Origin: Paraburkholderia domus
GTDB taxonomy: Bacteria; Pseudomonadota; Gammaproteobacteria; Burkholderiales; Burkholderiaceae
Assembly: GCF_905220705.1 (NCBI RefSeq)
Contig: NZ_CAJNAT010000002.1
Span: 310,001 to 374,000 of the forward strand
Direction of reading: 5' to 3'
Length of the DNA stretch: 64,000 nucleotides
Below, in pieces: positions 9,941-19,398 of this stretch (position 1 is its first letter; every line of letters starts with the position of its first letter). The position numbers and the translations under genes are program-made. Under the pieces are notes generated by a model that did not search any database, was not told the DNA's origin, and saw only the letters and a program-made list of their open reading frames with translations.

Positions 9941-10939
9941 ATGCCCCAGATCAACCGTCAACTCGTGCTGGCTTCGCGCCCGCAAGGCGCTGTTACGCCG
10001 GATAACTTCAAGCTCGTCGAAACGCCGCTCGCGCCGCTCGTCGACGGCGAATTCCGCGTACGCAATCACTTCCTGTCGCTCGACCCGTACATGCGCGGCC
10101 GCATGAACGACAGCAAGTCGTATGCTGCGCCGCAGCCGCTGAACGAGGTGATGATCGGCGGCACGGTGGGCGAAGTGGTGGAGTCGAAGAATCCGAAGTT
10201 CGCAGTCGGCGACAAGGTCGTTGCGATGTTCGGCTGGCAGGAGTACGGCACCTCGAACGGTGCGGGTGTGCAGAAAGTTGACGACACGCACGTGCCGCTG
10301 TCGGCGTATCTCGGCCCGGTCGGCATGCCGGGTGTGACGGCCTGGTATGGCCTGAACAGGATCATCGCGCCGAAAACGGGCGAGACGGTGGTGGTCAGCG
10401 CGGCGAGCGGCGCGGTGGGCAGCGTGGTCGGGCAACTGGCGAAGCTGGCCGGCGCGCGCGCGGTCGGCATCGCGGGCGGCGCGGACAAGTGCCGCTATGT
10501 GGTCGAGACGCTCGGCTTCGATGCCTGCGTCGACTACAAGGCCGGCAATCTGTACAAGGATCTCAAAGCCGTGACGCCGGACGGCGTCGATGGCTACTTC
10601 GAGAACGTCGGCGGCGAAGTGCTCGACGTGACGCTCGCGCGCATGAACGCGTTCGGCCGCATCGCGTTGTGCGGGTTTATCGCAGGCTACGACGGCCAGC
10701 CGCTGCCGCTCAAGCATCCGTCGCTGATGCTGACGCAGCGGCTGCTGGTGCAGGGCTTCATCGTCAGCGAGCATATGGACGTGTGGCCCGAAGCGCTCAA
10801 GCAACTCGGCACGCTGGTCGCGCAGAAGAAGCTGCAATACCGCGAGACCATCGCACAAGGGCTCGATGCGGCGCCCGAGGCGTTCATCGGTCTCCTGAAG
10901 GGCAAGAACTTCGGCAAGCAGCTCGTCAAGCTGATCTGA
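9941..10939 (+). CDS. NADP-dependent zinc-free MDR oxidoreductase (curcumin/alkenal reductase-like)
   Basis: 332 residues. FLSLDPYMRGRMND near residue 45 is diagnostic of the zinc-independent MDR branch (prostaglandin/leukotriene reductase, YncB/CurA). The nucleotide-binding stretch VVSAASGAVGSVVGQLAK with the following AVGIAGG indicates NADPH use. Enzymes of this branch reduce the double bond of alpha,beta-unsaturated ketones and aldehydes. Start 9941 has GGAGA 8 bases upstream. The stop codon overlaps a (CTGAT)4 microsatellite at 10931-10950. Confidence 0.88.
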   Translation: MPQINRQLVLASRPQGAVTPDNFKLVETPLAPLVDGEFRVRNHFLSLDPYMRGRMNDSKSYAAPQPLNEVMIGGTVGEVVESKNPKFAVGDKVVAMFGWQEYGTSNGAGVQKVDDTHVPLSAYLGPVGMPGVTAWYGLNRIIAPKTGETVVVSAASGAVGSVVGQLAKLAGARAVGIAGGADKCRYVVETLGFDACVDYKAGNLYKDLKAVTPDGVDGYFENVGGEVLDVTLARMNAFGRIALCGFIAGYDGQPLPLKHPSLMLTQRLLVQGFIVSEHMDVWPEALKQLGTLVAQKKLQYRETIAQGLDAAPEAFIGLLKGKNFGKQLVKLI

Positions 10940-10950
10940 TCTGATCTGAT
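10931..10950. repeat. (CTGAT)4 microsatellite over the MDR oxidoreductase stop codon
   Basis: Four exact CTGAT units span 10931-10950. The stop codon of the MDR gene is at 10937-10939 inside the array. Confidence 0.8.
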
Positions 10951-11032
10951 CGCAGCGGCAGTCGGATCACCCACGCGATATATGGCGATGGCCGCCTGCC
11001 GATAGACCCACGCCGATAAACCCAGGAGAGAA

Positions 11033-11926
11033 ATGATGTTCGAATTCGAAGGCAAGGTGGCGGTGATTACCGGTGCGGCAAGCGGCTTCGGCCGCGCGTT
11101 TGCGGAGAAGGGCGCGTCGCTCGGCATGAAGCTCGTGCTGGCCGACGTGAATCCCGAGGCGCTTCTTCAAATCGTCGACGCATTACGCGCCGACGGCGTC
11201 GAGGTAATCGGCGTGCCGACCGACGTGTCCGACGCCGCTCAGGTCGAAGCGCTCGCGCAAGCGGCGCTCGACGCCTACGGCCGAGTGCATCTTCTGTTCA
11301 ACAACGCGGGCGTGGGCTCGGGCGGCTACCTCTGGGAAAGCTCGGTGAACGACTGGGCGTGGGTGTTCAACGTCAACGTGATGGGCGTCGCGCACGGTGT
11401 GCGCGCCTTCACGCCGATCATGCTGCGGCAGAACGAACCGGCGCATATCGTCAACACGGCCTCGGTAGCGGGCTTGCTGTCGCCGCCCGCGATGGGCATC
11501 TACAACGCCTCGAAGCATGCCGTCGTGTCGTTGACGGAGACGCTTTATCACGACCTGCAACTCGCGCAAGCGGCGAAACCGGCGGGGGATGGCGAGGTTG
11601 GCTGTTCGCTGTTGTGCCCGGCCTTCGTGCCGACCGGCATCGCCGACGCGGAACGCGCGCGGCCCGCGGAACTGCGCAACGATAGCGGACCGACCCGCTC
11701 GCAGATCGCTGCCGGCAAGCAACTGCAACGCGCGGTGCAATCGGGCAAGCTGACGGCGACCGACGTCGCTGACATCACGTTCGAAGCGATCGCGGCGCGC
11801 CGTTTCTATATCGTCACGCATCCGGGCATCATGGCGACGGTGAAGCTGCGCCACGAGGATATCGAGCAGTTGCGCAACCCGACTGATCCGATGTCGCTGA
11901 AACCCGAAGTGAAGAACGCAAGCTAG
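11033..11926 (+). CDS. Short-chain dehydrogenase/reductase (classical SDR)
   Basis: 297 residues. TGAASGFGRAFAEKG is the TGxxxGxG cofactor motif, FNNAG follows, and YNASKHAVVSLTE is the YxxxK active site with the serine of NTASVAGL upstream. It is probably NAD(P)-dependent and cytosolic. AGGAGA precedes tandem ATG codons at 11033 and 11036, so the second may be used. The neighbouring MDR reductase and esterase suggest a shared role in carbonyl or ester breakdown, though no substrate can be named. Confidence 0.9.
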   Translation: MMFEFEGKVAVITGAASGFGRAFAEKGASLGMKLVLADVNPEALLQIVDALRADGVEVIGVPTDVSDAAQVEALAQAALDAYGRVHLLFNNAGVGSGGYLWESSVNDWAWVFNVNVMGVAHGVRAFTPIMLRQNEPAHIVNTASVAGLLSPPAMGIYNASKHAVVSLTETLYHDLQLAQAAKPAGDGEVGCSLLCPAFVPTGIADAERARPAELRNDSGPTRSQIAAGKQLQRAVQSGKLTATDVADITFEAIAARRFYIVTHPGIMATVKLRHEDIEQLRNPTDPMSLKPEVKNAS

Positions 11927-12039
11927 GCGGCCACGGCATCATATAGCGGGTTTTTTGCAGTTCGCGCTACTGCTCGTCCCGCTGCTTACCTATTCTTTGA
12001 CCCAATAACCTTCGGCGCCCACGCGCCGCCAGACGAACA

Positions 12040-12999
12040 ATGCCGCTGAATTCGAAGATCGAGCAGGTGCTCGACATGATCGCGCGCGCGAAACGCCCGC
12101 AACTTCACGAGTCGAGCCCGCAACAGGCGCGCGCGTCCTACGAGAAAAGCGCGCCGATTCTGGAAATCGCGAGCGCACCCATGTTTTCGGTCGAAGACCT
12201 GCAAGTGCCGACGCGCGACGGCGCGACGATTCGCGCGCGTCTCTATCAACCTGTCGAGCCGAGTTGGGCCGAGCCTGCACCAGCGCTGGTGTATTACCAC
12301 GGCGGCGGCTTCACGGTCGGCAGCGTCGACACGCACGATGCGTTGTGCCGGATGTTCGCGCGCGATGGCCGTTGCACGGTGCTGTCTGTCGATTACCGGC
12401 TCGCGCCCGAGTACAAATTTCCCACCGCCGTTGACGACGCGTTCGATGCCTTGACGTGGCTGCACGCGCATGCCGCGGAATATGGCGTCGATGCTAAGCG
12501 GCTGGCCGTGGGCGGCGATAGCGCGGGCGGCACGCTGGCCACAGTGTGCGCGGTGCTGGCACGCGACGTCGGCATCAAGCTCGCGCTGCAATTGTTGATT
12601 TATCCGGGTACCACGGGCTATCAGCAAACCGACTCGCACTCGCGCCTCGCCGACGGCTTCCTGCTGTCGGGCGACACGATTCAATGGTTCTTCGAGCTAT
12701 ACGTGCGCGATAAGAATGACCGCGACGACTGGCGTTTCGCGCCGCTCGACGGTACGCGCGGCGCGCCCGATTTCAGCGGCCTCGCGCCGGCATGGATCGC
12801 GACCGCCGAATACGATCCCTTAAGCGACGAAGGCGATGCGTATGCGGAAAAACTCCGCGCAGCGGGCAATCAGGTCACGCTGAAGCGCTACCCGGGCATG
12901 ATCCACGAATTCTTCAAGATGGGCGGCTTCGTGCCCGACGTGGCGCAGGCACATCAGGATGCCGCCGCGGTATTACGGGCGGCGTTCGGCGTCGAGTAA
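12040..12999 (+). CDS. Alpha/beta hydrolase of the hormone-sensitive lipase (Aes) family
   Basis: 319 residues. YYHGGGFTVGS is the HSL-family oxyanion motif HGGG and GGDSAGGTL carries the nucleophile serine. The acid and histidine are in TAEYDPLSDEGDAYA and GMIHEFFKMGG, so the triad is complete. It is expected to hydrolyse short- or medium-chain carboxylic esters. No convincing ribosome site was seen before ATG 12040. No signal peptide. Confidence 0.9.
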   Translation: MPLNSKIEQVLDMIARAKRPQLHESSPQQARASYEKSAPILEIASAPMFSVEDLQVPTRDGATIRARLYQPVEPSWAEPAPALVYYHGGGFTVGSVDTHDALCRMFARDGRCTVLSVDYRLAPEYKFPTAVDDAFDALTWLHAHAAEYGVDAKRLAVGGDSAGGTLATVCAVLARDVGIKLALQLLIYPGTTGYQQTDSHSRLADGFLLSGDTIQWFFELYVRDKNDRDDWRFAPLDGTRGAPDFSGLAPAWIATAEYDPLSDEGDAYAEKLRAAGNQVTLKRYPGMIHEFFKMGGFVPDVAQAHQDAAAVLRAAFGVE

Positions 13000-13019
13000 T
13001 CGCCGCTATTAGCAGCGCC

Positions 13020-13853
13020 TCAGGCGATCTCGCGTTCAACGTTGAAGGCAAAGCTGCGTTCGAAGTCGCCGGGTCGAACGATCCGGTGCGAACCGTTGTC
13101 GTCGCTGCGCTCGGCGGCCGCTACGCTGATCACCTCGCCGTGCGCGACCACGCGCACCGCCGTGGTGCCGCGCGTGCCGTACTCGGGCGTTTCAATAAAC
13201 GCCGCCGACAGTGCCCGTTCGCGTTCGAGCGGAATGCCGGTGGACGGCAATTCGTTATCGCGCGCAAGGTGCGGATCGCGCATCAGGTCGATCAGGCGTT
13301 CGAGCGGCGGCATCGCATCGCGCGCGAGCATGGCCCCGAGTTCCGCGCGCTTTTTGACCAGCTTCGGCCAGGCGGTGTCGAGCACCGCGTTCGAGATGCC
13401 GTGCGTACCGGGTGCGAGCAGCGTGGGCGCAATGTTCGACCGGTTGCAGTACCAGCCGAGCTCGCGGCGCGTCCAGTCGCCGACGAGCAGATTGAAGCCG
13501 TTGTAGATGTCGCCGGTTCGCGCGACGTGTTGCAGATAGTCGAGCGGTGTTTCGTGCTGGCCGTTGCCCGCGCTACTGAGCCAATCGCTGACGAGCGTGC
13601 CGCGAGTCGGCGCATCGGCGCGCATTTCATGCGGCGCGCGGTAATTGGTCAGCGCGGCGAACCGGCCATCTCGCGACATGCCGAGCCACGTGCCGCCGCC
13701 CACCAGATCGCGCCCGGCCAGCACGGTCGGCGCGTCATGCCACCAGTTGATCGGCTCGGCGGTGCGTCGGAAAAATTCGTCGCGATTCGCAGCGAGCGTG
13801 AAGAGCGGTCCGTCGGCCGCATCGGGCCGCCAGTCGAAGACGATCAGGCACAT
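13020..13853 (-). CDS. NRDE family (TANGO2-like) protein
   Basis: 277 residues beginning MCLIVFDWRP, with TLAANRDEFFRR carrying the NRDE motif at about residues 23-26. The N-terminal cysteine at position 2 is conserved in the TANGO2/NRDE family and fits an Ntn-hydrolase-like fold. Eukaryotic TANGO2 is linked to lipid and heme handling; the bacterial role is not established. It lies directly downstream of ygfZ on the same strand, with a terminator between. Confidence 0.88.
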   Translation of the reverse strand: MCLIVFDWRPDAADGPLFTLAANRDEFFRRTAEPINWWHDAPTVLAGRDLVGGGTWLGMSRDGRFAALTNYRAPHEMRADAPTRGTLVSDWLSSAGNGQHETPLDYLQHVARTGDIYNGFNLLVGDWTRRELGWYCNRSNIAPTLLAPGTHGISNAVLDTAWPKLVKKRAELGAMLARDAMPPLERLIDLMRDPHLARDNELPSTGIPLERERALSAAFIETPEYGTRGTTAVRVVAHGEVISVAAAERSDDNGSHRIVRPGDFERSFAFNVEREIA

Positions 13854-13895
13854 CGGGTGGAGTCTCCCGGTGAAGGCAGTGGAGGAACTGATGCC

Positions 13896-13923
13896 ATGAA
13901 AAAGCGGCGCTTGTTGCGCCGCT
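13896..13923 (-). terminator. Intrinsic terminator after ygfZ
   Basis: On the minus strand AGCGGCGC and GCGCCGCT (13903-13910 and 13916-13923) form an 8-bp GC stem with a 5-base loop, followed by five T. It begins 14 bases past the ygfZ stop. Confidence 0.75.
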
Positions 13924-13936
13924 CGGGTTCGGGAGC

Positions 13937-15034
13937 TTAAACCTCAGCCGGCAACCCGTACGGCAACGCCAGGAACGTCAGCGCCGGACCTTCCGCCGCG
14001 CCCAGATGCACCGAGCCGCCTTCGAGCGCCGCCAGCTTGACCTCCACCAGCACATCGACGCCGCCCTCCGGCGCCGACGCAGCATTCACCACCATCCCGC
14101 ACGGTTGGCCTGGATCGTCCGAGTGGAACAGTTCGGCACCGGCCTTGACCGTAGCCAGTTCGCCCGCCACGTTCGCGAGCGAGGTGCGCCGCTTGATCGT
14201 GCCGCGATACTGGCTGCGCGCCACCACTTCCTGACCCGGATAGCAGCCTTTGCGGAAATTGACCGCGCCGAGCACGTCGAAATTGACCATTTGCGGCACG
14301 AACTGCTCGACCACCGGCTGCGTGATGCGCGGTTCGCCGGCCCGAATGTCGAGCCAGTCCCATACCGCCGGCGACACCCGCTTGAGCTTTTCGTCGAGCA
14401 GGGGCAGGTGCGCCTCGACCGCGGCCTTCGGGCCGACCCACAAATAGCGCAGCCGGCCGAGCGCGTCCGGAACACGAATCAGCGAACCCGCAGTTCCGTC
14501 CACCTGGACATGCACGCCGTCGGGCAGCGCATCGAACACGCCGGAAAGCGCTTTGCGCACGTCGCCCGCGAGGCCCACCACCGCCAGGTCGCCGCTCGCA
14601 TCGACGAGCCTGGCCTTGGCGCGCAGAACGAACATGGACAGCCGCTTTTGCACGGCGGCCTGCACGTCTTTCGACACCAGCAGGCGGATCCGGTCGCCCG
14701 TGCGCCACGTCAGGAACGACGCCAGCAGCCGGCCTTTGGCCGAGCAGTAGCCCGCCAGGCGCGCATTGGCGGCGTCGAGATGCTGGGTGTCGTTGGTCAA
14801 CTGGCCGTGCAGGAAGCTCGCCGCGTCGTCGCCGGTCGCGTCGATCACGCCGAACTGCGTCAGCGGCATGTAGGCGCCTTGGTGAATGACGGCGTCGAAT
14901 TCGTCAGCGGCGGGGCGTGGCAAAGCAGGAAGTCCGGCAGGCGCGGAAGCCTGTGCCGTGGCGGCGGTGCCAGTGTGAGCAACGGCGGGAGCAACTGAAG
15001 GCGTGCCTGAAGCGGTAGCGAGCGGTGTGTTCAT
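13937..15034 (-). CDS. ygfZ: YgfZ/GcvT-domain folate-binding protein for Fe-S cluster enzymes
   Basis: 365 residues. NFRKGCYPGQEVVARSQYRG contains the YgfZ signature K-G-C-Y-x-G-Q-E, including the essential cysteine. An N-terminal GcvT-type domain with SFLHGQLTNDTQHL precedes it. YgfZ binds tetrahydrofolate and supports repair or assembly of some Fe-S enzymes. The first 40 residues are an alanine/proline-rich extension not needed by the fold. It is divergent from mltG, as in many Burkholderiales. Confidence 0.9.
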   Translation of the reverse strand: MNTPLATASGTPSVAPAVAHTGTAATAQASAPAGLPALPRPAADEFDAVIHQGAYMPLTQFGVIDATGDDAASFLHGQLTNDTQHLDAANARLAGYCSAKGRLLASFLTWRTGDRIRLLVSKDVQAAVQKRLSMFVLRAKARLVDASGDLAVVGLAGDVRKALSGVFDALPDGVHVQVDGTAGSLIRVPDALGRLRYLWVGPKAAVEAHLPLLDEKLKRVSPAVWDWLDIRAGEPRITQPVVEQFVPQMVNFDVLGAVNFRKGCYPGQEVVARSQYRGTIKRRTSLANVAGELATVKAGAELFHSDDPGQPCGMVVNAASAPEGGVDVLVEVKLAALEGGSVHLGAAEGPALTFLALPYGLPAEV

Positions 15035-15085
15035 GGATTCCGAGAACAGTCAATTCTGACTTTAGCTAAGGCAAACAAGTATTAT

Positions 15086-16123
15086 ATGAGGTCCAACCCA
15101 GCCACGTTACGCATGTCCCTTTTGAAGAAATGTTTCGCCGCCGGCTCAATCGTCGTTGTGCTGGCCGCAGCCGCAATCGCAGGCGGATATCACTGGGCCA
15201 CCAGCCCACTCGATTTGACCCCCGCGCAACTCGATGTCACCGTCAAACCGCACAGCAGCTTGCGCAGCGTCACGCTGCAGCTCAACCGTGGCGGCGTCCC
15301 GGTCCAGCCTGAACTGTTCGTCATCATGACGCGCCTGCTCGGTCTGCAAGGCAATCTGAAATCAGGCAACTACGAGTTCAAGACAGGCATCACGCCGTAC
15401 GAAGTGCTGCAAAAAATCGCGCTCGGCGACGTCAATGAATATGTGGCGACCATCATCGAAGGGTGGACCTTCAAGCGTATGCGCGCCGAGCTGGACGCCA
15501 ATCCGGCGCTCAAGCACGATACGGCCGGCATGAGCGACGCCGATCTGATGAACGCGATCGGCGCACCGGAAGCCTCGATCGGCAACGGCGAGGGGCTGTT
15601 CTTCCCGGACACCTATCTGTTCGACAAGAACACCAGCGATCTGGACGTCTACCGCCGTGCGTACCGGCTGATGCGTGTGCGTCTCGACGAAGCGTGGATG
15701 GCCCGCGCGCCGAACCTGCCGTACAAGACGCCGTACGACGCATTGACGATGGCGTCGATCATCGAAAAGGAAACCGGCAAGCCATCGGACCGGCCAATGG
15801 TGGCGGCCGTGTTCGCGAACCGTCTGCGCGTGGGCATGCCGCTGCAAACCGATCCGACCGTGATCTACGGCATGGGGGATGGCTACACCGGCCGCATCAG
15901 GAAGAAAGACCTGCAGGCCGACACTCCCTACAATACCTACACCCGGATGGGGCTTCCGCCAACACCCATCTCGCTGCCCGGTGTCGCATCGCTGCAGGCA
16001 GCGATGAACCCGGCGCAATCCACCGCGCTGTACTTCGTATCGCGCGGCGACGGCAGCAGTATCTTTTCTGACACCCTCGGCGATCACAACAAGGCCGTGG
16101 ACAAATACATTCGAGGGCAATGA
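15086..16123 (+). CDS. mltG: Endolytic murein transglycosylase MltG
   Basis: 345 residues. An N-terminal transmembrane anchor ([18 protein letters not shown]) is followed by a LysM-like subdomain and the YceG catalytic domain with [16 protein letters not shown], which holds the catalytic glutamate, and [20 protein letters not shown] near the end. MltG cleaves nascent glycan strands in the inner membrane and sets their length. ATG 15113 (MSLLKK) is an equally possible start, because neither site has a clear ribosome site. The stop overlaps the tmk start. Confidence 0.93.
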   Translation: MRSNPATLRMSLLKKCFAAGSIVVVLAAAAIAGGYHWATSPLDLTPAQLDVTVKPHSSLRSVTLQLNRGGVPVQPELFVIMTRLLGLQGNLKSGNYEFKTGITPYEVLQKIALGDVNEYVATIIEGWTFKRMRAELDANPALKHDTAGMSDADLMNAIGAPEASIGNGEGLFFPDTYLFDKNTSDLDVYRRAYRLMRVRLDEAWMARAPNLPYKTPYDALTMASIIEKETGKPSDRPMVAAVFANRLRVGMPLQTDPTVIYGMGDGYTGRIRKKDLQADTPYNTYTRMGLPPTPISLPGVASLQAAMNPAQSTALYFVSRGDGSSIFSDTLGDHNKAVDKYIRGQ

Positions 16124-16743
16124 TGGCGCGGGGCAAATTCATCACGTTTGAGGGCATCGACGGTGCCGGCAAAACCACCCACCTGGGCTGGTTTCGCGAA
16201 CGCCTCGAAGAGAAAGTCGCGAGCACCGGCCGTTCGGTCGTGATGACGCGCGAACCGGGTGGCACGCCGCTCGGCGAACAGATCCGCGAGATTGTGCTGC
16301 ATCAGAAGATGGACCTCGAAACCGAGGCGCTGCTGATGTTCGCGCTGCGCCGCCAGCATCTGGCCGAAGTGATCGAGCCGGCGCTGGCGCGCGGCGACTG
16401 GGTGCTGTCCGACCGTTTCACCGACGCGACCTTTGCCTACCAGGGCGGCGGCCGCGGCCTGCCGCGCGACAAGCTGGAAACGCTGGAGCGCTGGGTGCAA
16501 GGGGGCTTTCAACCGGATCTGACGGTGCTGTTCGACCTGGATCCGGAGGTTGCCAACGAACGGCGCAGCGCCGCGCGCGATCCGGATCGTTTCGAAAGCG
16601 AGTCGGAGGCATTTTTCAAGCGCACCCGTGCCGAATATCTGCGCCGCGCGGAAGAGGCGCCATACCGGTTCGCTATCATTGACTCTTCGCAGAGCATCGC
16701 ACGCATTCAGAAACAACTTGAAGAATTGATCACAGTTCTTTGA
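16120..16743 (+). CDS. tmk: Thymidylate kinase
   Basis: 207 residues. The P-loop is in [12 protein letters not shown], the DR motif in [16 protein letters not shown] and the lid region around [14 protein letters not shown]. It phosphorylates dTMP to dTDP. Its start overlaps the mltG stop by the ATGA arrangement, so translation is coupled, and holB follows 93 bases later. The order mltG-tmk-holB is conserved across Proteobacteria. Confidence 0.95.
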   Translation: MMARGKFITFEGIDGAGKTTHLGWFRERLEEKVASTGRSVVMTREPGGTPLGEQIREIVLHQKMDLETEALLMFALRRQHLAEVIEPALARGDWVLSDRFTDATFAYQGGGRGLPRDKLETLERWVQGGFQPDLTVLFDLDPEVANERRSAARDPDRFESESEAFFKRTRAEYLRRAEEAPYRFAIIDSSQSIARIQKQLEELITVL

Positions 16744-16836
16744 TTTTAAAAGAATATAATTCTTAATTATAACGGTCACGAAGTTCGCTTAACGTCTCAT
16801 CAAGCGTCGTCAACCGATTGATTTAAAAGAGAAGCG

Positions 16837-17871
16837 ATGATCTATCCGTGGCAAGCCGATGACTGGAATCGCCTTCAGCAGTTGCGTGGGCACTGGCCGC
16901 ACGCCTTGCTGCTGCATGGCCAGGCGGGGATCGGCAAGCTGCGCTTCGCGCAGCACCTGGCGCAGGGGCTCCTGTGTGAGTCTCAGCTGGCCAATGGCGA
17001 GCCCTGCGGCGCGTGTGTGGCGTGCAACTGGTTCACGCAGGGCAATCATCCGGACTATCGGATCGTCGTGCCTGAGGCGCTCGCCGCCGAAGCCGGTCTC
17101 GGTAACGCCGCAGAGGAAAAAGCCGAGAAGGCCGACGGCGACGAAGGCAAGAAAACTCGCGCGCCCAGCAAGGAGATCAAGATCGAGCAGATTCGCGGCT
17201 TGCTCGATTTCGTCGGCGTCGGCTCGCACCGTGGTGGCGCGCGCGTGGTCGTACTGTATCCCGCCGAGGGGTTGAACATCGCCGCGGCCAACGCGCTCCT
17301 GAAAACGCTCGAAGAACCGCCGGCGGGCGTGGTGTTTTTGATGGTGTCGGCGCGCATCGATCGCCTGCTGCCCACCATCATCAGCCGCTGCCGCCAATGG
17401 CCGATGACGATCCCCGCACCGGACGTGGCAACGAAGTGGCTCGCCGCACAAGGCGTCGCCGAAGCGCCTGCGCTGCTTGCCGAGGCCGGCGGTGCACCGC
17501 TCACGGCCCTTGCGCTGGCGAGCGACGAGAACCGCGCGCTGCGTGACTGGACGCTTAAGCAACTGGCCGCCGGAGCCGATTGCGACGCCTTTGCCTGTGG
17601 CGAGGCGCTGCAGAAGCTGCCGGTGCCGCTCGTGCTCGGCTGGCTGCAACGCTGGATGTACGATTTGCTGGCGCAACGCACAGCCGGCACGCCACGCTAT
17701 TTTCCGCAGGCGTCGACGGCATTGACGCGCTGTGCGTCGCAAGCCGACGCCAGCGCGTTCGCGCGGTTCATGCGCACCGTGACGCGCCAGCGCGCCGTCG
17801 AGAACCATCCGCTGAACGCGCGGCTGGTGTTCGAAGAACTGTTTATCGGCTATCGCGAACTGTTCGCGTAA
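16837..17871 (+). CDS. holB: DNA polymerase III delta' subunit
   Basis: 344 residues. The first domain has the P-loop-like HGQAGIGKLRFA and a four-cysteine zinc module (C-x-G-E-P-C-G-A-C-V-A-C order). SRC motif appears in TIISRCRQW and the clamp-loader sensor region in NALLKTLEEPP. An inserted acidic/lysine-rich stretch (about residues 88-110) sits between the zinc module and the rest of the AAA+ domain. It is part of the sliding-clamp loader with HolA and DnaX. Confidence 0.94.
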   Translation: MIYPWQADDWNRLQQLRGHWPHALLLHGQAGIGKLRFAQHLAQGLLCESQLANGEPCGACVACNWFTQGNHPDYRIVVPEALAAEAGLGNAAEEKAEKADGDEGKKTRAPSKEIKIEQIRGLLDFVGVGSHRGGARVVVLYPAEGLNIAAANALLKTLEEPPAGVVFLMVSARIDRLLPTIISRCRQWPMTIPAPDVATKWLAAQGVAEAPALLAEAGGAPLTALALASDENRALRDWTLKQLAAGADCDAFACGEALQKLPVPLVLGWLQRWMYDLLAQRTAGTPRYFPQASTALTRCASQADASAFARFMRTVTRQRAVENHPLNARLVFEELFIGYRELFA

Positions 17872-17977
17872 GTCGGTTGATGGCGGACGGTCCGGCCGGG
17901 ACAGGCCCGCCTGACTGCGCCGCGCCCACCCGCGCCTCCGTCCACTGATTCATCTTCCATCTCACGTTCAAAGCACC

Positions 17978-18496
17978 ATGAGCCTTTCTTACCGCGATGC
18001 CACGCTCGACGATCTGCCCGCGATCGTCGCTATCTACAACTCGACCGTGCCGTCGCGGCAAGTCACCGCCGATCTGGAGCCGGTGAGCATTGAAAGCCGT
18101 CTGGCGTGGTTTCACGCACACGGCCCGCACAAGCGCCCGCTGTGGGTGGTGGAAGATCCGCAGCAGTCCGGCCGCGTGATCGCGTGGTTGAGCTTCTCGG
18201 ATTTCTACGGCCGCCCGGCCTATCTGCGCACTGCCGAAGTCAGCATCTATCTGGATGAGAGCGCGCGCGGCAAGGGGCTCGGCAAGCAACTGCTGGCGGC
18301 TTCACTCGAGGCGGCGCCGGCGCTCGGCATCGACACGGTGCTGGGGTTTATCTTCGGCCACAATGACGCGAGCCTGCGTCTGTTCCGCGGCTTTGGTTTC
18401 GACACGTGGGGGTCGCTCCCGCGCGTCGCGGTGCTGGACGGCGTGGAGCGCGATCTGGTGATTCTCGGCAAGCGGCTCGACGCGGCTGCCGCCTGA
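17978..18496 (+). CDS. GNAT N-acetyltransferase (phosphinothricin acetyltransferase-like)
   Basis: 172 residues. The acetyl-CoA binding motif is in SARGKGLGKQLL, with YLDESARG before it and FGHNDASLRLFRGFGF after, the layout of the PAT/Bar subgroup. The substrate may be an amino-acid-like amine such as methionine sulfone or glutamine analogues, but this is family knowledge only. It interrupts the usual holB-tatD neighbourhood, where a pilZ-type gene often stands in other proteobacteria. Confidence 0.85.
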   Translation: MSLSYRDATLDDLPAIVAIYNSTVPSRQVTADLEPVSIESRLAWFHAHGPHKRPLWVVEDPQQSGRVIAWLSFSDFYGRPAYLRTAEVSIYLDESARGKGLGKQLLAASLEAAPALGIDTVLGFIFGHNDASLRLFRGFGFDTWGSLPRVAVLDGVERDLVILGKRLDAAAA

Positions 18497-18554
18497 TTTG
18501 CAGTCATATTGACAGCCAGATTCACATCAAGCTATTCATCAGCAGGACATCATC

Positions 18555-19346
18555 ATGTTTGTCGATTCGCACTGCCATATCAACTTCGAAGGACTCGCCG
18601 ACCGCCTGCCACAGGTGCTCGAGAACATGCGCAGCCACTCGGTCACGCATGCGCTGTGCGTCTCGGTCGACCTCGAGACGCTGCCATCCGTCCTCGCGAT
18701 CGCCAGCCAGTACGAGAACGTGTACGCGTCGGTCGGGGTGCACCCGGATCACGAGGACATGCGCGAGCCGAGTCTCGCCGAACTGATCGAGCTGGCCGAG
18801 CATCCGAAAGTGGTCGCGATCGGCGAGACCGGCCTCGACTACTACCGCCTGGAAGGCCGCACGATTGCCGATATGGAATGGCAGCGCGAGCGCTTCCGCA
18901 CGCATATCCGCGCGGCGCACGCCACGAAGAAGCCGCTGATCATTCACACGCGGTCGTCGGCGGAAGACACGCTGCGCATCATGGCCGAGGAGCGCGCGAG
19001 CGAGCCGGGCGGCGTGATGCATTGCTTCACCGAACCGTGGGCGGTGGCTGAGCAGGCGCTGGCGCAAAATTTTTACATTTCGCTGTCAGGCATCGTCACG
19101 TTCAAGAGCGCGACCGACGTGCAGGACGTCGCGCGCCGCGTGCCGCTCGATCGCTTGCTGATCGAAACCGACTCGCCGTACCTCGCGCCCGTGCCGTACC
19201 GCGGCAAGCCTAATGAACCTGCATACGTAAGTTATGTCGGACGCTTCATTGCGCAACAACGCGAGATGCCGGATACGGCGCTTGCCGCCGCGACGACACA
19301 CAACTTCTTCCGGCTCTTCAAGATTCCCGCGCCCGCGGGCGTGTGA
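18555..19346 (+). CDS. TatD family metal-dependent hydrolase (DNase)
   Basis: 263 residues with the full metal set: DSHCHINF (HxH), IGETGLDYY, IIHTRSS, MHCFTEP and IETDSPYLAP. The fold is a TIM barrel with two divalent metals. TatD/YcfH proteins have 3'-5' exonuclease or D-aminoacyl-tRNA-deacylase-like activity. The position after holB is conserved, where the E. coli homologue is YcfH. Confidence 0.92.
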   Translation: MFVDSHCHINFEGLADRLPQVLENMRSHSVTHALCVSVDLETLPSVLAIASQYENVYASVGVHPDHEDMREPSLAELIELAEHPKVVAIGETGLDYYRLEGRTIADMEWQRERFRTHIRAAHATKKPLIIHTRSSAEDTLRIMAEERASEPGGVMHCFTEPWAVAEQALAQNFYISLSGIVTFKSATDVQDVARRVPLDRLLIETDSPYLAPVPYRGKPNEPAYVSYVGRFIAQQREMPDTALAAATTHNFFRLFKIPAPAGV

Positions 19347-19398
19347 TCGGTAAAGTTAATAAATATCAAATGGATAGGGAAGTTTCCTAAAGTAAAAC

